Origin: Leptasterias polaris
Taxonomy: Eukaryota > Echinodermata > Asteroidea > Forcipulatida > Asteriidae
Direction: 5' to 3'
Assembly: GCA_037783415.1 (NCBI GenBank)
Contig: JAZGTN010000073.1
Span: forward strand, 6,696,001-6,760,000
DNA: 64,000 nucleotides
Shown: positions 60,001 through 64,000 of the stretch, piece by piece
How positions within the stretch are numbered: the stretch's first letter is position 1
How the letters are laid out: each line of letters begins with the position of its first letter
Program-made: the position numbers and the translations under genes
The notes under the pieces: model-generated
The model's input: the letters and a program-made list of their open reading frames with translations, nothing else
Told to the model about the DNA's origin: nothing
The model's database searches: none

Positions 60001-62680
60001 AGTCTTGCTGACTTGCAGGTTGCTTTGGAGGCAAAGATTGCATCTGCAGAGAAGACGCTTCTTGAGAAAATCGTTACATTGGAATCACAGGTTTGCAGGA
60101 TCCAATTTGGACACAGCTTGTAGAAGTTTTGTTTTATTTTGGCAGGTGATAAATTCAAAAATATTAGACAGACTTTGCTCAGAAAACAATTGGTTTTAAA
60201 AGACATTAATAATAAAAAAAATAACAAAAACTTATAATGTGCACATACCCATCCTAAAAGTGCTCAATGCACTTACAGGGAAAACAACAAAACATTATTA
60301 CAGACAAAATATATATACAAGAGTTGACAATGCAGAACATTTACACAGAGTGAGCAAAGACAAAAACATCACTTCTTTTAATATTTGAGATAATTTGAGT
60401 GGTTTATTTCCTTTTTTTCCGCTTATATACTAACTTCTGAACCTTTTCTTGTGTTAGTCAAACCCTTTTTCAGCATCCAGTATTTTTCCTCACCAGAGTT
60501 GTGCTAGTTGGAGCAGTTTTCTGATTTGAACTTTGCTTGAATAACTTCTGTTCCGTATTTTTTAGTAACTCATGTATATTTTTGTTTGTGGTTTATTTTA
60601 GCTGGAGAGCAGTGTGTTGAAGCAGAGTAACCTGGTGGAAGAACTCAGTGAAGAAAAGAGAAGAAATCAGAGTAAGTTGATCACATTTTGTTTGCCTTTT
60701 TGACTCGATGGAACTCAGTTGAAATAAATGAAATCTTTATTCCTACGTGTTACATGTTGTAACAACAGGGTGTCGTGGCCAAGCGGTTTAGGGCGGTGGA
60801 CTCAAGTTTTGAAAGTTCTGGATGTTGGTTGGAATCTTGGCCTAGTCAGTTAGACTTTTGTGTCCTTGAGCAAGGCACTTTATCATAATTGCTTCTCTCC
60901 ACGAAGGAGTACAAATGGGTACCGGTGAGAGCTGGGGAGTGGGGAATAACCTGTGATATGGACTGGCGTCCTGTTCAGGGGGGAACAGAAATATTCTCAG
61001 TTTTTTAATGGCAATGAAACCGGAGATAAACACCAGCCATAATGGCTCGGGGCAGACTTTACTGTTTTGGGGGGTTTGTTTTCACTAATAATGTATAGAA
61101 ATAAACACTGGCATTGAAATCCAGATCAAAAGATTGTGGACAATTCACAGCATGAGTAAGTATAACACGTATAAATTTAAACACTATTTACATAAACTAG
61201 ACAGCTAAAGGTCTTGACATTGTTGTGAAACAATTGTTTTTCAAGACTGTTTTGAGTACAAGTTGTGAAGACGTTGCCAACTGTTTCTATTTTCATGAAA
61301 ATCAAATCTTCTTGTTACATTTTTTGCAGAGTTGCAAGACAAGCTGGACCAGAGTCAAGAGTTGGTTAAGCAGGCTGAGGAATCCACTGATCACCTCAAG
61401 GAGAGCATCGGTCGTAAGTCAGCTGAGCTTGTCAGGCATTACGATTGGTCCAAAGAGGGTCAGGTGAGTCAATCAAGCAGTTTAATTGGTCAAATGAGTT
61501 GCTTTCATCATTTTGAACACAATTTTGTTTTGAAGATGCAATATTTGAAACGAAAATGTTTTTCACTTTTGTTTTAGTTGAAACTTGAGAACAAGGTCCG
61601 AACGCTTGAAAAAGAACTTGAGGATTCCAAGATGGATTCTCATGGAGAGAAGACGGAGGTTTCTTGGCGACTATCAAGGGAAGAGAAGAGGGTGAAGGAA
61701 TTGGAAGGATTGTTAGCAGAGAAGAAAGAGGTAAGAATTCATCATCTGTCAGCGTGCTGAGCGTGAAATAATAAATTAATAATGTGGGTTAATTATATTC
61801 ACAGCGGGACCAACAGGGGCTCAAGGTGCAATACAATAAACTTAAGACGACAAGACAACTGATATTTACAAACTAAATAAATAACTAATGGTTTACAACA
61901 ATTATTAGAAGAATACTTTGTGAAATGTATTGAGTGTTAAGAGCATTTTTGAATTGTATTTCTGATTAACATGATTTGATCTGGGGAGGTTCTTGATTCT
62001 AGAGATGTGGAGCTGCAACTGGAACTGCCCCCCCCCCCCACATAAATATTTAACTGGAAGGTGGGAAGTAATTCTAAGAATGTTTTGTTGTACTTTTGAA
62101 ATGAAGGAGTTGGCTCAGTTGAAGAAGGAAACTGGAAGGTTATCTGTGGGTCACACCAGAGCTGAGGAGAGAGTGCTGGATGAGGCAAGGCTACGAGTTG
62201 ATATTGAACATAGAAATAAAGTACTAGAAGAAGAAATGACAAAGGTGAGAAAAAAACAACTTAATGCGGTTGTACTTTATTAAGTTATAGCTTTTTGTGG
62301 TGTACAAATACAGAGCTGTCAACTCTCCCTGATTCTGCAGAAAGTTCACTGTAAATAAACCAATCTTTCCTTGTTCTGATGAACAAATTTGAAAATCTCC
62401 CAGATTTTAGAAACTTTTTCCTATGGTGTTGAATGTTGAATGTAATTCTAAATATCTCCCTGATTGTTTTACAAAATCTCCCTGATTGCAAGATGCAAAT
62501 GTTGGCAGCTGTGCAAATAGGATGATGATAAAGAAATGTTCAGTTTCAGATGTGGGAGAAAACCATATAAATAATGTGTGTTTTTGTATGGTCTAGCAAT
62601 GGACCCAGTTAAAGGACCTGATGACCAGACTAAGTGCCACAGAGTCATCTAAACAGGAATTGGAGGTCCAACTCGAAAAG
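32975..62680 (+). CDS. Large coiled-coil protein gene, 19 exons seen, 3' end beyond window
   Basis: Exons: 32975-33010, 34353-34535, 36990-37148, 37860-38006, 40051-40146, 40642-40674, 41667-41850, 44783-44916, 50701-50820, 50915-51028, 51529-51756, 55222-55314, 55833-56084, 58228-60090 (alternative first exon), 60602-60671, 61330-61463, 61578-61730, 62107-62244, 62597-62680. All have GT donors and AG acceptors. Every junction is phase 0 except 7/8 and 15/16 (phase 1), and all keep one open frame. Without exon 14 the visible product is 786 aa. After a short start (MSRPRPLNGILT) it is almost wholly charged heptad-type helix rich in E, K, Q, L, with no enzymatic domain. That suggests a cytoskeletal, centrosomal or scaffold protein, but I do not recognise the family. 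The gene continues past 64,000 because the last exon seen ends in a donor. Introns are packed with repeats. Confidence 0.8.
33168..33256. mobile_element. 69-71 bp near-perfect palindrome with 9-bp target duplication
   Basis: Arms 33,177-33,210 and 33,214-33,247 are 34 bases each, reverse complements with a single G:T-type difference, around a 3-base centre (GAG). ATCTTCCTG occurs directly on both sides (33,168-33,176 and 33,248-33,256), as expected for a target-site duplication. Confidence 0.85.
33520..34130. mobile_element. Composite element with ~22-bp inverted ends
   Basis: TAGACCCAGTAACTGGGGCG at the left is inverted as CGCCCC(AC)CCAGTTACTGGGTCTA at the right. Inside are a second palindrome (33,566-33,849), an AAT microsatellite (33,865-33,892) and a SINE-like body (GGTACCCATTTATACCCCTG at about 34,071-34,090). 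Confidence 0.65.
33566..33849. mobile_element. Palindromic element with perfect 59-bp arms
   Basis: Positions 33,635-33,693 and 33,777-33,835 are exact reverse complements over 59 bases. The outer 14-mers ACATCATCGGTCGT (33,566-33,579) and ACGACCGATGATGT (33,836-33,849) also pair, with 55 unpaired bases on the left side only. The centre holds a shorter inverted pair (GAGGCAGGGCACCCGTC / GACG...GCCCTGCCTC). Confidence 0.85.
34353..34535 (+). CDS. Coiled-coil gene exon 2
   Basis: Acceptor CTCTTTTTAG, donor GAG|GTGAGT, 61 codons (SKSDLDEINHRLKENG ... SVELEE). Using the next AG would bring an immediate stop, which fixes the junction. Confidence 0.8.
36242..36625. repeat. 48-bp minisatellite, 8 copies (intron 2)
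   Basis: Eight head-to-tail copies start with GAGACCACACCGAGTAGCCT and end with ACTCTGTGCTCTAGC. Only the first copy shows a clear substitution (TACTC for TGCTC). Because 48 is a multiple of three, long frames open on both strands; they are not genes. Confidence 0.95.
36990..37148 (+). CDS. Coiled-coil gene exon 3
   Basis: Acceptor GTGTTGAAG, donor CAG|GTATGG, 53 codons (VETYMDQLRHLSEER ... AEMLIQ), strongly heptad-like. Confidence 0.8.
37860..38006 (+). CDS. Coiled-coil gene exon 4
   Basis: Acceptor TCTCCTGTAG, donor GAG|GTACAG, 49 codons (EGLVELTEGTPSEAIAYLL ...). It is less charged at its start, a possible break in the helix. Confidence 0.8.
38590..38680. repeat. Short tandem duplication in intron 4
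   Basis: GCTGTACGCTATCTTTAATA followed by AGCAATCTATT is repeated twice, about 40 bases apart. Confidence 0.7.
40051..40146 (+). CDS. Coiled-coil gene exon 5
   Basis: Acceptor GTTCTTAG, donor CAG|GTAGAG, 32 codons (VQEVLDNERKVMEEEM ... DSIEQ). The last bases plus donor are imperfectly duplicated at about 40,236-40,276. Confidence 0.8.
40236..40276 (+). repeat. Duplicate of the 3' edge of exon 5 with donor site
   Basis: GATGAAATATAGAATTGAAC then AGGTAGAGGAACAAACACC repeats, with three substitutions, the last 20 bases of exon 5 and the first bases of the intron (40,125-40,163). A second GT donor context is therefore present. Confidence 0.75.
40388..40508. repeat. Tandem duplication (2 x ~65 bp), intron 5
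   Basis: AACCTC(T/C)TCAAGAAAGTT through ACCAATGTTTTCCC occurs twice with almost no differences. Confidence 0.8.
40642..40674 (+). CDS. Coiled-coil gene exon 6 (micro-exon)
   Basis: Eleven codons, VYKKEITRVKT, between acceptor TGCCTTAG and donor ACG|GTGAGT. It is phase 0 on both sides, so it could be skipped without a frame change. Confidence 0.6.
40870..41055. mobile_element. MITE, 'GGGCTCAATTTCAT' family, diverged copy (intron 6)
   Basis: AGTCCCAATTCCATAAAGCT at the left, and internal GCATAATAACAACATGCTTA and TTTTGCTTAGCAGAAA blocks, resemble the copy at 42,028-42,220. The right end is indistinct. Confidence 0.5.
41667..41850 (+). CDS. Coiled-coil gene exon 7
   Basis: 61 codons plus one base (DNRLKVSNLESQKHRLE ... 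VEQQLKK). The acceptor GTGTATTAAAG has a weak pyrimidine tract; donor AAG|GTATTT. Phase 1 joins exon 8 as GAT. Confidence 0.75.
42028..42220. mobile_element. MITE, 'GGGCTCAATTTCAT' family (intron 7)
   Basis: Left end GGGCTCAATTTCATAGGGCT, right end the reverse complement of AGAGCCCAATTTCATAATGC. Internal blocks TTTTGCTTAGTAGAAA and TGGCTGGTAACC are shared with 40,870-41,055. Confidence 0.75.
42221..44535. other. Intron 7 remainder
   Basis: AT-rich intronic sequence without recognisable exon, RNA gene or element. Confidence 0.4.
44536..44700 (+). mobile_element. tRNA-derived SINE-like fragment (intron 7)
   Basis: TGATTCGAATCCTACC at about 44,612-44,627 is a B-box/T-arm-like block preceded by GTAGGAGGTC. 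The A box is weak. It lies 80 bases upstream of exon 8. Confidence 0.4.
44783..44916 (+). CDS. Coiled-coil gene exon 8
   Basis: Acceptor GTTCTTCAG, donor AGA|GTGAGT. Completes the split codon and adds 44 codons (SPKDLTNSETTQLREAKK ... KLNQR). Confidence 0.8.
44917..46844. other. Intron 8, first part
   Basis: No exon supported. An imperfect inverted pair (GCGCAAGATGGGCAACT at about 46,458 and AGTTCCCATCTTGTGC at about 46,578) hints at another decayed element. Confidence 0.35.
46845..47079. mobile_element. MITE with ~22-bp inverted ends (intron 8)
   Basis: CCTTTTCACACTACCGAGCC at the left pairs with GGAGCCAAGTGTGAAAAAG at the right. Internal TTCCTGGGGAATT-like blocks are repeated in both directions. 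Confidence 0.65.
47206..47298. repeat. Tandem duplication (2 x ~46 bp, intron 8)
   Basis: AGTACCAGGAATGATGCCAT, AATATG, AAATTTGGCAAGTGAC occurs twice, with one C/T difference and a short spacer. Confidence 0.8.
47299..50635. other. Intron 8, last part
   Basis: About 3.3 kb of AT-rich sequence. No exon with coiled-coil coding and splice sites, and no RNA gene, was seen. Confidence 0.4.
50701..50820 (+). CDS. Coiled-coil gene exon 9
   Basis: Acceptor TTCTTTGTAG, donor GAG|GTGAGT, 40 codons (VRELTESLDTEKKRRSSYEG ...). The 16-mer TCCCTAGACACTGAGA of this exon also occurs about 80 bases upstream in the intron. Confidence 0.82.
50915..51028 (+). CDS. Coiled-coil gene exon 10
   Basis: Acceptor CTTATTTCAG, donor TCG|GTACGA, 38 codons (DEKQSLSENKAALEMR ... 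RLLNQS). Confidence 0.82.
51529..51756 (+). CDS. Coiled-coil gene exon 11
   Basis: Acceptor TTTTCTTCAG, donor AAG|GTACGT, 76 codons (TSLKSEQTLIQRQESEIK ... EKDLTNK). Its last 35 bases and donor are duplicated immediately downstream with a 49-base period. Confidence 0.82.
51722..51812 (+). repeat. Exon 11 edge duplicated with its donor (49-bp period)
   Basis: GGTACAAACACAACGAGAAA ... AATAAGGTACGT (51,722-51,762) is followed by GGTACAGACACAACAAGAAA ... AATAAGGTACAT (51,771-51,811). The second copy has a few substitutions, including TGACC to TGACT just before AATAAG. Confidence 0.85.
51896..54048. repeat. 27-bp minisatellite, about 80 copies (intron 11)
   Basis: About 2.15 kb of nearly identical 27-base units containing GTGTTGGCGTTGG and TTTTCAGTCCCTAC. 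I noticed only three variant units, all in the first third (52,388 T for C; 52,486 and 52,540 G for C). No stop occurs in any + frame, which produces 719-805 codon ORFs that are artefacts. Each unit contains TTGGTTTTCAG|T, a splice-acceptor-like site. Confidence 0.97.
54085..54720 (-). pseudogene. 5'-truncated non-LTR retrotransposon 3' end (intron 11)
   Basis: On the minus strand 54,671-54,396 encodes LGKFMYKCMHNLLPPCF-like sequence, IHAYNTRSSAKGNLF and RGISYWNSLDDSLKSS. These are the C-terminal blocks of LINE reverse transcriptases. The 3' end is a TGAATTGAATTGAAG tail near 54,095, as in L2-type elements. It is antisense to the host gene. Confidence 0.75.
55222..55314 (+). CDS. Coiled-coil gene exon 12
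   Basis: Acceptor TTCCTCACCAG, donor AAG|GTAGGA, 31 codons (LDKLTRDLEFSKSELEAN ...). Confidence 0.82.
55545..55640 (+). mobile_element. tRNA-Asn-like SINE, copy 2 (intron 12)
   Basis: TAGTTGGTAGAGTGCTGG (A box), loop ATGTTAA with anticodon GTT, and CAAGTTCAAATCC (B box), then TTTTTCTTTGTTCACCCC. Same structure as the minus-strand copy at 8,880-9,005. Confidence 0.65.
55833..56084 (+). CDS. Coiled-coil gene exon 13
   Basis: 84 codons (HLEDTKLEAQYLKDELQQ ... WAEEVAKMQSQ). The acceptor CATACAAACAG is pyrimidine-poor; donor CAG|GTTAGG. It ends in phase 0, as exon 15 begins. Confidence 0.78.
56170..56730. repeat. Degenerate tandem array, ~5-6 copies of ~110 bp (intron 13)
   Basis: Each copy contains GTTGGTTCAATTGAATGG, an AATACAATCTTACTAATTG block with GACTAATG, and a CCTTAACTTTAGTCCA-like block. 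Copies differ by many substitutions and by an A-rich insertion near 56,480. Confidence 0.75.
56836..56990. mobile_element. MITE with inverted ends (intron 13)
   Basis: AGTTAGTGGCCTGACATTTC, GACCCTAG, GAGTCT at the left pair with AGACTCTGCC, AGGGTC, and AAAACATCAGGCCACTAACT at the right. Confidence 0.75.
57376..57419. repeat. 18-bp stem hairpin (intron 13)
   Basis: TTTTGGGCTGTTCCATTT and AAATGGAATAGCCCAAAA flank an 8-base loop; one pair is G:T. Confidence 0.7.
57420..58227 (+). promoter_or_regulatory. Candidate internal promoter region before exon 14
   Basis: The 800 bases before the strong-Kozak ATG at 58,228 must contain the start site if exon 14 is a first exon. I see no clear TATA or initiator element, so this rests on gene structure only. 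Confidence 0.3.
58228..60090 (+). CDS. Large acidic E/S-rich exon, probable alternative first exon (exon 14)
   Basis: A 621-codon exon opens at ATG 58,228 in a strong Kozak context (AGTATGG). A TGA at 58,219-58,221 lies in frame upstream. The only AG between that stop and the ATG would create a stop after splicing from exon 13. So the full exon is best explained as the first exon of a shorter isoform starting MAESSMGDEAVD. It joins exon 15 in phase 0 (TLESQ | LESS; donor CAG|GTTTGC, weak). The product is extremely acidic, made of irregular 7-14 residue repeats of the kind (S/L)xEEKxxxGE, likely disordered, turning into coiled coil from about residue 585 (LEERIRSEERSLADLQVALE). If the donor is not used it would add ten residues and stop at 60,123. 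An internal acceptor inside this exon remains possible. Confidence 0.75.
60602..60671 (+). CDS. Coiled-coil gene exon 15
   Basis: Acceptor GTTTATTTTAG, donor CAGA|GTAAGT, 23 codons plus one base (LESSVLKQSNLVEELSEEK ...). Compatible in phase with both exon 13 and exon 14. Confidence 0.8.
60766..61090 (+). mobile_element. tRNA-Leu(CAA)-like SINE (intron 15)
   Basis: GTCGTGGCCAAGCGGTTTAG (A-box region), GGACTCAAGT (anticodon loop CTCAAGT, CAA), a variable arm and GTTGGTTGGAATCTTGG (decayed B box) match a leucine tRNA head. The body GAGCAAGGCACTTTATC, CTCTCCACGAAGGAGTAC, AAATGGGTACC follows. A related body on the opposite strand sits at about 34,070-34,110. Confidence 0.75.
61330..61463 (+). 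CDS. Coiled-coil gene exon 16
   Basis: Acceptor TTTTTTGCAG, donor CAG|GTGAGT. Completes AAG and continues LQDKLDQSQELVKQAEES ... DWSKEGQ. Confidence 0.82.
61578..61730 (+). CDS. Coiled-coil gene exon 17
   Basis: Acceptor TTTTGTTTTAG, donor GAG|GTAAGA, 51 codons (LKLENKVRTLEKELEDSK ... LLAEKKE). Confidence 0.82.
62107..62244 (+). CDS. Coiled-coil gene exon 18
   Basis: 46 codons (ELAQLKKETGRLSVGHTR ... VLEEEMTK). Acceptor TTTTGAAATGAAG is weak; donor AAG|GTGAGA. Confidence 0.78.
62597..62680 (+). CDS. Coiled-coil gene exon 19 (last visible)
   Basis: Acceptor TATGGTCTAG, donor AAG|GTATGA, 28 codons (QWTQLKDLMTRLSATESS ... QLEK). The coding sequence must continue beyond 64,000. Confidence 0.8.
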
Positions 62681-62756
62681 GTATGAAGTGCTATTTGAAT
62701 GCAATCTACTGACATAACCACAGTTTTAAAATAACAGTACAATAAAGACCTGGGCC

Positions 62757-63847
62757 CAATGTTATGGTTCTGCTTACCGCAGAATTCTGTGCTTACAGCC
62801 CATAGAATCATCTGTGCTTACAGCCCATAGAATCATCTGTGCTTACAGCCCATAGAATCATCTGTGCTTACAGCCCATAGAATCATCTGTGCTTACAGCC
62901 CATAGAATCATCTGTGCTTACAGCCCATAGAATCATCTGTGCTTACAGCCCATAGAATCATCTGTGCTTACAGCCCATAGAATCATCTGTGCTTACAGCC
63001 CATAGAATCATCTGTGCTTACAGCCCATAGAATCATCTGTGCTTACAGCCCATAGAATCATCTGTGCTTACAGCCCATAGAATCATCTGTGCTTACAGCC
63101 CATAGAATCATCTGTGCTTACAGCCCATAGAATCATCTGTGCTTACAGCCCATAGAATCATCTGTGCTTACAGCCCATAGAATCATCTGTGCTTACAGCC
63201 CATAGAATCATCTGTGCTTACAGCCCATAGAATCATCTGTGCTTACAGCCCATAGAATCATCTGTGCTTACAGCCCATAGAATCATCTGTGCTTACAGCC
63301 CATAGAATCATCTGTGCTTACAGCCCATAGAATCATCTGTGCTTACAGCCCATAGAATCATCTGTGCTTACAGCCCATAGAATCATCTGTGCTTACAGCC
63401 CATAGAATCATCTGTGCTTACAGCCCATAGAATCATCTGTGCTTACAGCCCATAGAATCATCTGTGCTTACAGCCCATAGAATCATCTGTGCTTACAGCC
63501 CATAGAATCATCTGTGCTTACAGCCCATAGAATCATCTGTGCTTACAGCCCATAGAATCATCTGTGCTTACAGCCCATAGAATCATCTGTGCTTACAGCC
63601 CATAGAATCATCTGTGCTTACAGCCCATAGAATCATCTGTGCTTACAGCCCATAGAATCATCTGTGCTTACAGCCCATAGAATCATCTGTGCTTACAGCC
63701 CATAGAATCATCTGTGCTTACAGCCCATAGAATCATCTGTGCTTACAGCCCATAGAATCATCTGTGCTTACAGCCCATAGAATCATCTGCTTTACAGGGA
63801 TTTGTAAGCGTAGAATTCTGTGGTAAGCAGAGCTATGCAATTTGTCC
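62757..63847. mobile_element. MITE whose interior expanded into a satellite (intron 19)
   Basis: Left end GGGCCCAATGTTATGGTTCT then GCTTACCGCAGAATTCTGTG. The right end, read in reverse complement, is GGGACAAATTGCATAGCTCT then GCTTACCACAGAATTCTACG. The termini belong to the 'GGGCTCAATTTCAT' MITE family. Confidence 0.75.
62787..63791. repeat. 25-bp minisatellite, about 40 copies
   Basis: Perfectly regular units made of TGTGCTTACAG and CCCATAGAATCATC. I saw no substitutions between copies. The unit begins with the TGTGCTTACAG that follows the MITE's left inverted repeat. Confidence 0.97.
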
Positions 63848-64000
63848 CTGTCATTTCTTGACATCTTTCTTTTCTTGCTCTTCTTGGTGTCTCGATAAGT
63901 TTTTTGTTAAACACTCTTATCTCCTGGCAATCATCTTGAATTTTTTGTCCACTAAAATCTTTATGGCCCTTTATATAAAGCTCTGTCTGTCTGTTTGAAG
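63848..64000 (+). other. Intron 19, continuing beyond the window
   Basis: Pyrimidine-rich intronic sequence; no acceptor joining an open coiled-coil frame was identified before the edge. Confidence 0.4.

Noticed and set aside
58340..60227. Antisense frames opposite the acidic exon
   Set aside because: Shadows caused by the biased GAA/GAG/TCA codons of exon 14; serine/phenylalanine-rich translations without domains.
60766..60835. Functional tRNA-Leu gene
   Set aside because: The T arm is decayed and the acceptor stem does not close; it continues into a SINE body.
62787..63791. CRISPR-like array
   Set aside because: Units are contiguous 25-mers with no variable spacers, in a eukaryotic intron; it is a minisatellite.

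Overview
This is a eukaryotic, intron-bearing, AT-rich and repeat-dense genomic window. The genes have GT-AG introns, and the coding set is animal: a metabotropic-glutamate-type class C GPCR, secreted C-type lectins and a large coiled-coil protein. Non-LTR retrotransposon tails, tRNA-derived SINEs and many small palindromic MITE-like elements surround them. Together these suggest an invertebrate deuterostome, most likely an echinoderm such as a sea star. That assignment is inference; no marker gene proves it.

Layout. (1) 1-1.9 kb: GGGCT/GGGTT-rich degenerate repeat, dispersed repeats and a palindromic element. (2) 1.9-10.3 kb: a DNA transposon bounded by inverted repeats with a 19-bp exact core. 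It carries two convergent genes: a SWIM-YqaJ-PHD protein on + (two exons) and a THAP + DDE transposase on - (two exons, 490 aa as modelled). MITEs, a SINE and tandem repeats have inserted between and inside them. (3) 10.3-14.6 kb: no convincing gene; a MITE and tRNA-like SINEs. (4) 14.66-18.05 kb, minus strand: a complete two-exon metabotropic glutamate receptor-like gene, 873 aa. (5) 19.0-19.7 kb: decayed LINE 3' end. (6) 20.7-30.9 kb: three intronless paralogues for secreted C-type lectin + PAN/apple proteins (orientation -, +, -). The third is frameshifted. Signal peptide and PAN ends are nearly identical between copies, but the lectin domain is strongly diverged. A LINE 3' end, MITEs and a long foldback lie between them. 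(7) 31.9-32.4 kb: MITE. (8) 32.97 kb to the right edge, plus strand: one long gene for an acidic/coiled-coil protein. I resolved 19 exons up to 62,680; the gene continues past the window. Its introns hold three minisatellites (48 bp x 8, 27 bp x about 80, 25 bp x about 40), many MITEs, SINEs and a LINE tail.

How it fits together: the transposon genes probably serve mobilisation. The GPCR, the lectins and the coiled-coil protein appear to be independent host genes. The observations most worth following are the two-protein transposon pairing a THAP-DDE transposase with a SWIM-YqaJ-PHD nuclease-like protein, the mosaic (ends conserved, middle diverged) lectin family, the recurrent short duplications at exon edges in the coiled-coil gene, and the intronic minisatellite in which every unit carries a splice-acceptor-like motif.
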